Assembly: GCA_947561395.2 (NCBI GenBank)
Contig: OX387192.1
Span: forward strand, 16,652,221-16,716,220
Direction of reading: 5' to 3'
DNA: 64,000 nt
Origin: Buxus sempervirens
Taxonomy: Eukaryota > Streptophyta > Magnoliopsida > Buxales > Buxaceae
The notes beneath the pieces were generated by a model, which saw only the letters and a list, made by a program, of their open reading frames with translations, was not told the origin of the DNA and did no database searches. The translations under genes were made by a program, and so were the position numbers. Numbering within the stretch: the stretch's first letter is position 1; every line of letters begins with the position of its first letter. Positions 56,109 to 64,000 of the stretch are shown piece after piece.

Positions 56109-57803
56109 GTGGGCAGTTCAAGGGTACCCCCGCAGATGTCTACCGGATGGCCACCTGAGAATATGTCTGCAACATCAGAGCCGGACCTGCAATCCCTCAC
56201 CGATCCCCTATCAGCGGAACCGAGTTCAGAATCCTCTTCCCACGGCACGTCTGAGCGGTTCGTCCCCCCTCATGCCACGGAAGAAGAGGAACCACCATCC
56301 ACTCCTGAACTTGCAACCCTGCTTGATCTGTATGAGAGTTCGGGCGAGTCCCCTGATACGGACTCAGAAGACTCATCAGCAGAAGAAAGCAGGGCAGTGA
56401 ATGTTATCGAAGGAGATGGCAGTGACTTCCCTACTGATCTCCCTCTGGTGCATTTCCACCCACACACAGACCAAGAGTTTTTCTACCCCACCCCTCTCGC
56501 CAACCCCTCCACCCTTAACATCCACGACATCATGGACTTACCTCCACAAGACCCCTTCCACCTTTCATTCGAACCACCCACACTGAATCTTTCAAAGCTC
56601 AACCTGGAGCCACCCTCGTACAAGGCCGCACCCCCACCTTACCCCACCCAATCTTTCCACCATCAAGCCACCTCCGCAACCACCATTGAAGCAGAAATCG
56701 ATCGGATCACCCGATCCGGTCGATACGTAAACACCGATCCCCCACCCGCACCAGAGGGAGCAGAAGCAGAAGCGGAAGCGAAAAGGAAAGAAAAAGGGAA
56801 GGATGTGGTCACTGAATTGCCACAGACCCTCAAGAGAAAGGGAAGGGCCACCGAAGAGGAGATCATAGAATTGCACCATAGTGTTTTCACTCCAGAATAC
56901 AATGTCCTCCAGCAGTTGAACAAGGTGCCTGCCCAGATCTCCATAATGCGACTTCTGATTGACTCAGAGAATCACCGAGCAGTGCTAATGAAGGTCCTAG
57001 GTGAAGCACACGTACCAACGGATATCGATCCTGAGTAGCTAGGGGCAGTGGTGTCAGTGATCATGGCACCCCAGGCTATCTCTTTCTCTGCAGTGGATCT
57101 GCCACCGAAGGGTTGTGACCATGCTGAGCCACTCTATATAACTGTGAAATGTGTAGATCTCATTGTAAAGCGAGCTATGATCGACAATGGGTCAGCGTTG
57201 AATATATGTCCAATGAGGACATTCCATAGCTTACAGTTGAGCCCTACCATGATCAAGCCAAGTGGGCACAATGTCAGAGTCTTTGACAATGCCCGAAGGG
57301 ACTCACTTGGAGAGGTCACTTTGGTGATCATGATTGCAGATAGGCCCTTTACCATGGAGTTCGAACTCATGGATATCAACGCCTCATTCAACTTGCTGAT
57401 TGGGAGGCCGTGGCTGCATAGGGCAGGAGCAGTATCTTCCACACTGCACAGAATGGTTCGGTTCGTGTCAGGCAACGAACTCATAACAATATATGCTGAG
57501 GATCATCGAGAGTTCGAAAGGGTCGGAGTACCCTATGTGGATTATGAGTTGCCCACCACACTCAATTTCCAAGCAGTGGAGATGGTGCAGGTAAAGCGTA
57601 TCCCTGAATCTGAAAGGGGGCAACGACTCTCGAAAAAGAGGAGAAAGTACATGTTCAGCGCTGCTGACTGCGCAGACTGGGGTCTCAGAGCCGGCGATGG
57701 ATTGGGCAAGTATAAGCAGGGAATTAAGGCAGCCATCCAACCTTATGAGCAGACCACTGGGTTTGGATTGGGGTTCAGACAGCAGCCAGAAGACTACTCC
57801 TGA
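56109..57803 (+). pseudogene. Element 2 linker, aspartic protease and G-patch-like region
   Basis: The same frame as the zinc knuckle. A low-complexity acidic/proline linker (56109-57038) ends at a TAG (57036) after an EVHVP-like helix. The retropepsin domain follows, with active site IDNGSALNI (the D codon at 57183) and the flap/LLIGRPWLHRAGA motif near 57400. DNGS in place of DSGS or DTGS is common in this clade as far as I know. A G-patch-like motif (GLGKYKQGI) lies near 57705. TGA at 57801 ends the frame. The protease would process the polyprotein. Confidence 0.85.
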
Positions 57804-60800
57804 CTCCTTGGGAACCGTGCCGAAAGGAAAAGAGCCAGAACTGAAGAAAGAGACCCCCATTGGCCCATATGCGTGCACGAGCACTTGTACCACCGCTTCA
57901 CTAACATGGAGCGTAAGGCAGCCCAGGCCATCGAGAACATAGTCCCCCAAGGATGGGGAGATGAGTTTTTGGACACCCCTGCCACAGAGGAAGACTACCT
58001 ATAAGGCCTAGCCCAAATGCTCTGGGAGGAGCCACCATCTATGGACATGATTGGAGATGCTGTAGAGGTAGACTCGTTGGCTCCTGAGGGGTCGCCAGAT
58101 GACCTGCCAGCCTTGGTCTCCCTGGACTCAGTCGACGAAGTCACCATGGCCTTCGCCCCACCAGATGAGCAGTTCATCCCTGACGGGATCCCGATCAACT
58201 CTGCAATTACGCTGGAAGTGCCGCCACCTGCTCCCCTGGAAGAATCCAAAGAAGAGGGTCCAGTCATGAATGTCTGCATGATGGAAGGGCGAGACAGCTC
58301 AGGAGCACCAACCCGCAGGCCAAGGTCGCCTCCTCCACGCCCCTATATCCCGCACCCTGGAACTCGCGATGGTTTGAACCGCATATTCCGTAGCATGCCC
58401 CAAGTGCTAGGGCCTGTACCGGAAGAGGTGTACCATGCGGCTTACGGCAAATGGGCACCACCAGCTTACTCTTCTACAGTGCCTGGGATACCCATATCGT
58501 TTGCACCCCCCAGAGTTGACCCGGCCAACGAAGTCACCATCGCGTATGCGCCACCCGAGGACGAGATACCGTGGGCCATCCCCATCAGTGGAGCATGGAT
58601 AGGGATATCATCAGAATCTGGCCCCCAGTCAGAGAGAAGCCAGAACAAGCCAGTGGGAGGCGCAGCACAAGATCCGATCTGCATATCTTCTGATGACAGC
58701 GCCAACATGGTACTGGCTGAAGAACCAGAAACGGCAGTCATCATCAGCAAGAAAGACCAGACACCACTCAGGAACTGGAGCGCCACACCTTTTGCCATCA
58801 GCAAAGCTGCTATCCCAAAGGGGGTTTCTATCACCTCTGAAGTTTCTGTTGTAGCTACTGCTGAAGTTTTTAATGAATATCTGAATGCTTCTTACTACTT
58901 GCATCTGTTTGAAAATGAAAATACCAAAAATAAACAACTTGAATATCGCAATCTTAGTATCAATCCCGACGCACACCTGGAAGGTCTGGGGCACGGGATA
59001 GGTAATAAGATTGCCATAAGTAAACAAAAAGAACAAAAAGAAATTGAAAAGCCAGTACAGATGGCAATAATAAATGAAATGCATGAGCCAGTGTCCAATC
59101 CTAAAAACGAGCAAGAACTCGACAAGTCAGATTGGGGCACTTGCCCATCGCAGCAAGAAGATTCAAACATCGTCCCCTGTGAGCCTTTTAAGCATGAGGA
59201 CGATGATGAATCATGGGAGACCCCGCTTGAATTCCAGCTTGCATTGGAAAGGCATGAAAAGGGTCCCCAGGCTAACATTGAGGAAGCAGAGCCAATCGAC
59301 ATAGGTAAAATAGCACAACCAAGGATCCTCCAAATTGGTAAAAAGCTGTCACCATTATTGAGAAAACAGATGTTTGATTTTCTTAAATCTTATTCTGACG
59401 TGTTCGCATGGTCATACGAGGATATGCCTGGGTTAGACACGGACTTGGTTGTGCATCGGTTGCCTACAAAGTCTGAGGCTGTACCTGTGAAACAGAAGCT
59501 CAGGCGCACGAAGCCGGAATGGGCCCTGAAGATCAAGGAAGAGGTCACCAAGCAGTTGGATGCCGGATTCTTGCAAGTAACTCATTACCCGGAATGGTTG
59601 GCCAACATCGTGCCAGTCCCCAAGAAAGACGGGAAGGTCAGGATGTGTGTTGACTATAGAGATCTGAATAGAGCAAGTCCGAAGGATGACTTCCCATTGC
59701 CGCACATTGATGTACTAGTGGACAATACAGCAACGCATTCGATGTTCTCTTTTATGGACGGCTTCTCAGGTTACAACCAGATCAGGATGGCACCTGAGGA
59801 TATGGAGAAGACATCCTTTATCACGCACCGGGGCACTTACTGCTACCGCGTGATGCCGTTTGGACTGAAAAATGTAGGCGCTACATACCAGCGTGCGATG
59901 ACTCTGTTGTTCCACGACATGATACACAAAGAGATGGAAGTGTATGTGGATGACATGATAGCGAAGTCTAAGGAAAAAGAAGACCACTTGGTGAACCTTG
60001 GAAAGATGTTCAACAGACTCAGAGAGCACAAACTTCGGCTCAACCCAAACAAGTGTGTGTTTGGAGTAACTTCAGGAAAGTTGCTCGGATTCATAGTGGG
60101 CAAACGGGGCATAGAGGTCGACCCCGTCAAAGCAAAGGCAATTCTGGAAATGCCTCCTCCGTCAACAGAAAAGGAAGTGAGAGGATTCCTGGGCAGATTG
60201 CAGTATATCAGTAGGTTCATCGCGCAGATGACCCCTGTGTGTGAGCCTATATTCAAGCTGCTAAAGAAAGACAACCCTATGGTTTGGAATGACGACTGTC
60301 AAGTAGCGTTTGATAAAATCAAGGCCTATCTGATGAGTCCACCGACGTTGGTCCCGCCTGTCCCAGGACGACCCTTGATTATGTATCTGACGGTTTCTGA
60401 GACAGCTGTAGGATGTGTGTTACGACAACACGATGAGAAAGGGCGGAAAGAACAAGCAATCTACTACCTAAGTAAGAAGTTTACCGGCATCGAAGTCAGA
60501 TATACAGTGCTTGAAAAGACGTGTTGTGCCCTAGTCTGGGCAGCTCAGAAACTTCGGCATTATTTGCTTAGTCACACAGTCTTACTGATCTCCAATCTGG
60601 ATCCGTTGAAATATATCTTTGAGAAGCCGATCTCCACTGGTAGGGTGGCCAGGTGGCAAGTCCTTTTATCTGAGTATGACATTGTCTACACAACTAGGAA
60701 GGCAATAAAAGGGCAAGCCGTGGCATATCACTTGGCAGAGCATCCACTACCTGACTACCAACCACTTCTGACTCACTTCCCGGACGAAGATGTGATGTGT

Positions 60801-61073
60801 ACAGAGTCTGCAGATGATACAGAAGAAGCCAAGTGGCAGATGTTCCTTGACGGGGCAGTGAATGTAAATGAAAAAGGGATCGGAGCAGTGCTAATCTCCC
60901 CGGACGGTGTCCATCACCCGATAGCAGCAAAACTTCTGTTTGATTTCACTAGCAACATGGCCGAATATGAAGCATGTGTGTTAGGCTTGCGAGCAGCAAT
61001 CGAGATGCATATACAAGAGCTAAAAGTATTTGGTGATTCAAGTCTTATCATCTATCAAGTGATGGGAGACTAG
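57804..61073 (+). pseudogene. Element 2 pol: reverse transcriptase, RNase H and second RNase H (aRNH)
   Basis: Same frame as the protease, with one stop at 58002, then open from 58017 to 61070. The linker to about 59290 includes an AT-rich part. RT runs from about 59330 to 60300: VPVPKKDGKVRMCVDYRDLN, GFSGYNQI, the VMPFGLKN motif, and catalytic YVDD at 59943-59954. The Ty3-type RNase H runs from about 60360 to 60750; its GQAVAYHLAEHP has tyrosine where aspartate (GQA-ADHLA) is usual. A second RNase H starts with FLDGAVNVNEKGIGA near 60843 and has the NMAEYEAC and FGDSSLI motifs, the hallmark of Tat/Ogre elements. TAG at 61071 falls where a tryptophan codon (the -WKTRD motif) is usual. Confidence 0.95.
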
Positions 61074-62542
61074 AAGACCAGAGATGTGAAATTAGTGCCA
61101 TACCAAGAGCTGGTCAAGGAATTTGAAAGCGTGACATTCGACTACATGCCACGAGATGGGAACCGATTTGCAGATGCACTAGCCACATTGGCATCAATGG
61201 CCACCATCACGAATGATGCTTGGGTGCAACCACTGGAAATAGAAATTCGGCGTTACCCTGTTTACTGCTTCAGTGTCGAGAAAAGCACACCCGAAGAGGA
61301 GCCTTTCTACACAAATATAGAGAGGTATATAAGAGACAGAATTCTGCCAGAGGGTGCCTCAGCTGCAGAGAAGCGAACTATACAAAGGTTGGCAGGGCAG
61401 TACTTCTACAGTGGAGGTAGGCTGTACAAGAAGTCATACAATGACTCTCTACTGCTATGCGTCAGAGAAGCCGAAGCACAAAAGTTGATTGAGGAAGTCC
61501 ATGGAGGGTTGTGCAGCGCACACATGAATGGGCATATGCTAGCAAGGAAGATTCTAAGGATGGGCTATTACTGGATGACCATGGAGGCAGACTGCTACGC
61601 CCATGTTAGAAAATGCCAGTTATGCTAGATTTACACCGACAACATCCATGCACCGCCAAATACGCTGTACTCCATGACATCCTTGGTCGTTTGCCATCTG
61701 GGGAATCGACATGATAGGTCAGGTTCATCCAATGGCTTCAAACGGGCATCGGTTCATCTTAGTGGCAATTGACTATTTTACCAAGTGGGTAGAGGCCATG
61801 TCCTTCGTGGATGTAAAGAAATCTCATGTGCTCAAGTTTATCAGAAACAATATAGTCTGTCGCTACGGAGTTCCAGAAGCGATCATCACTGATAATGCAA
61901 AGAATCTGAATAATAAGGACATGGAAAAGATGTGTGAAGATCAGACATCTAAACTCCACGGCATACTGGCCCAAGATGAATGGGGCAGTAGAGGCTGTAA
62001 ACAAGAATCTGAAGAAGATACTTGAGAAAATGGTAGTCACTTACAAAGACTGGCATGAGAAGCTGCCCTATGCACTGCACGCCTATCGGACATCGATTAG
62101 GACATCGACCGGGGCAACCCCGTTCTCCCTGGCATATGGAATGGAAGCAGTCCTCCCAGTGGAAGCACAGATTCCGTCGCTCAGAATCCTAAAGGAAGCA
62201 GAGATCAGTGACGTCGAATGGGAAGAATCCAGATTTGACCAGTTGCAGTTATTGGATGAAAAAAGGATCAAGGCTTTGTGCCATGGCCAGCTCTATCAAC
62301 AGAGAGTGGCGCGAGCCTACAACAAGAAAGTGAAGCCACGACAGTTCAAGGTGGGAGACCTGGTACTGAAGAGAATTTTTCCCCATCAAGAGGACAACAG
62401 AGGGAAATTCAAGCCAAACTACGAAGGACCATTCGTAGTCCACAAAGTCTTGTCCAGAGGAGCACTCATCTTACAAGAAATGGACGGGGCAATTTTTCCT
62501 GAGCCGATAAATGCAGACGCAGTCAAACTGTACTACGCCTAA
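61074..62542 (+). pseudogene. Element 2 pol: end of aRNH and integrase
   Basis: Continuation after the stop at 61071. The aRNH end (FEHVT-like, then PRDGNRFADALATLAS) is followed by the integrase HHCC zinc-binding domain (H-x-H near 61500-61530, C-x2-C at 61614-61625). TAG at 61626. A one-base loss near 61683 changes the frame. The core starts with the first D in GIDMIGQ, has FTKWVEA, and the second D in IITDNAKNLNN. Near 61935-61945 the frame changes again, and the region with the catalytic E (NGAVEAVNKNL) follows. The C-terminal module PRQFKVGDLVLKRIF and YEGPFVV ends at TAA 62540. The enzyme would insert element cDNA; this copy is inactive. Confidence 0.92.
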
Positions 62543-64000
62543 GATCATTCTGATTGGGAAATGAAGAGAGGCCATCCTTGACTCTCCTTTAGACTGTAAA
62601 TCCTTCCAAATACCTTAAAATTCTCCCCTAGTTAAAAAATTTTGAGCCTTAAAATTCTTTCAACCCATTGCGAGTGTTCTACACATCAAACCGGGCATTC
62701 CTGGCAAAGCAAAAAGAAACAGGGCATTCTTGCCCAGAAAAACCTCAAAAAGAAGAGAAAATGCAACAAGAAAAGAAAAAAGAAAGAAACACAAAAATGG
62801 GGAAATGTTTACCCAACAAAAAGTATAGAGATGCAAATAAGCCAGGATGTAAGTCCCACCAACAATAAAAGTAGCACACTTTGCAAACCCAAATAATTAA
62901 TCTTTTTTGAGCCATCTATCCTGTCTTTCATAACCGAGATCAAGCCTACATTTCGTCCTATCTCCAAGACCTCTCAGATCCCAAATGGAGTGATCAGGGC
63001 AAACAGTTAGGTCTGCGTTCATCAGCAATGACGGAATTCAGAGTTTCCTAGAAAGGATGGACACAGCGAAAACCCGAAAAAAGGGCGTTGCGTGGTTAGT
63101 CAAAAAAAAAAAAAACGGGTCACATCTAGATGGAGCAGAGCAAGATACAGAAAGGAGCAGTGACAGTGGCAGATAGTAAACTGAGAAAATTGCACAGATC
63201 TGAGAGGTTCAAACCGGCAGGTTGTGCCTGAGTTAAAGACTTCACAGTGGTCTGTGATGACAATGCTACAGAAAATACCAAGCACTCCAAGTCCCGTCTG
63301 ACCTTGGAAATTTCTTTGATATTGCAAACACAGGCACACACTGACACACCTGTTTTCTCTATAATTGTTCTGCTTAACTGTTTGAAGCTCCACACTGGGC
63401 TACTAACCTGAGTTGATAATCTTTTAACCCTGGTAGAGGCCGCTTCTAGCTGCAATGGGCAAAACGCTCAAAGCAGGAAGAAAATAAGAATGCTTTGCGT
63501 TTATCCCCAGCAAGTCCAAGACTGACCTTTTGTTCCTGTCCCGACTTCACAGGTACAGCAAGAATGGGATAATAGGACGTCTCCCCCAAAATCCCTAGTG
63601 GAGTTCCTTCAGTAAACGGGGGATAATACCCTCCAAAATCCCCAGTGAAAGGCCTTCAGCAAGCAAGGGATGACACCCTTACATCCCCAGTAGAGTCCTC
63701 TCAAACAATAAGAGAGTAGTACCTGATGATGTAGATTTCTCAAAGCATCGCCCAGTCGGAAGAGGCCAGCTTTGCAATGAAAAGCGGAAAGAATACAAAC
63801 AAGCTCGCATCAATCCCTGGCGGAGTCTCTCGTACTCAACAAGGAGCACAGACAAGCATGAAGAACTCGCACCCAAGCAGAGGGAAAAGGCTTTACAAAG
63901 AAATAATAACAGCGTGAGGAACCCCATTTATCCCCAGCGGAGCACCATTTCCAAGGGAGTTCCCACGCTCGTCAGAAAGGCCCAATCAGAGAGAATGGGC
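62543..64000 (+). other. Element 2 3' noncoding region, running off the window
   Basis: A-rich sequence shares short blocks with 45030-45800 of element 1. From 63500 on, a motif ATCCC(C/T)AG(T/C)GGAGT recurs. No 3' LTR or polypurine tract is reached before 64000. Confidence 0.6.

Noticed and set aside
1..64000. tRNA, rRNA or other structural RNA genes
   Set aside because: No cloverleaf-like or rRNA sequence was recognised; the only tRNA-related sequences are primer-binding sites and their short complements.

Overview
The window looks like nuclear DNA from a flowering plant, most likely a eudicot. The evidence is one intact intron-less CC-NB-LRR resistance-type gene, set in nested plant transposable elements: Ty3/gypsy elements of the Tat/Ogre type, solo LTRs, 5'-truncated LINEs, hAT remnants and an inverted-repeat MITE. 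The species cannot be told from the sequence. Nearly everything except the NLR gene is mobile DNA or its debris.

Layout: 1-2511 is the 3' part of a long LTR (called family B here). 2786-5459 is a Tat/Ogre-type LTR cut off at its 3' end, joined to a decayed hAT transposon (5460-7836). 8686-9136 holds a decayed RNase H-like fragment (minus). 9730-12501 (minus) is the NLR gene with its TATA box, an upstream duplication and a poly(C)32 tract. A MITE (13997-14428) and a second hAT fragment (14690-16589) follow. From about 17090 to 38235 family B LTRs lie in both orientations, with insertions inside them: two LINE tails, a 2537-bp solo LTR with TSD TAAGT, a 718-bp solo LTR with TSD GTATT, and a 1671-bp solo LTR with near-matching TSDs. 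A small deleted Ty3/gypsy element lies between two of these LTR copies. From 38236 to the end are two related Tat/Ogre-type elements. Element 1 (38236-46048) keeps an LTR remnant, PBS, leader and a gag with a duplicated 3' part, but no pol. Element 2 (46049 to beyond 64000) has a 3116-bp 5' LTR, PBS, an extra ORF1, gag, protease, reverse transcriptase, two RNase H domains and integrase, all broken by stops and frameshifts.

In element 2 the genes once formed one retrotransposition programme. ORF1 has no known function; Gag packages RNA; the Pro-RT-RNH-aRNH-IN polyprotein copies and integrates it. The copy is defective now, and element 1 would have needed such proteins in trans.

The least explained signal is in the noncoding parts of these elements. 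Several separate tandem arrays have units with a small hairpin whose two arms change together between units (41230-41515, 52491-52950, 53060-54050, 1384-1690). A family of about 27-bp palindromes is repeated inside the LTRs (38516-38657, 46745-48114). An LTR minisatellite has exact 147-bp phasing over six motif starts (24316-25060), and copies of a motif resembling the complement of the primer-binding site are repeated near the element 2 3' end (63503-63943). These were read by eye. Folding and covariation statistics are the decisive tests.
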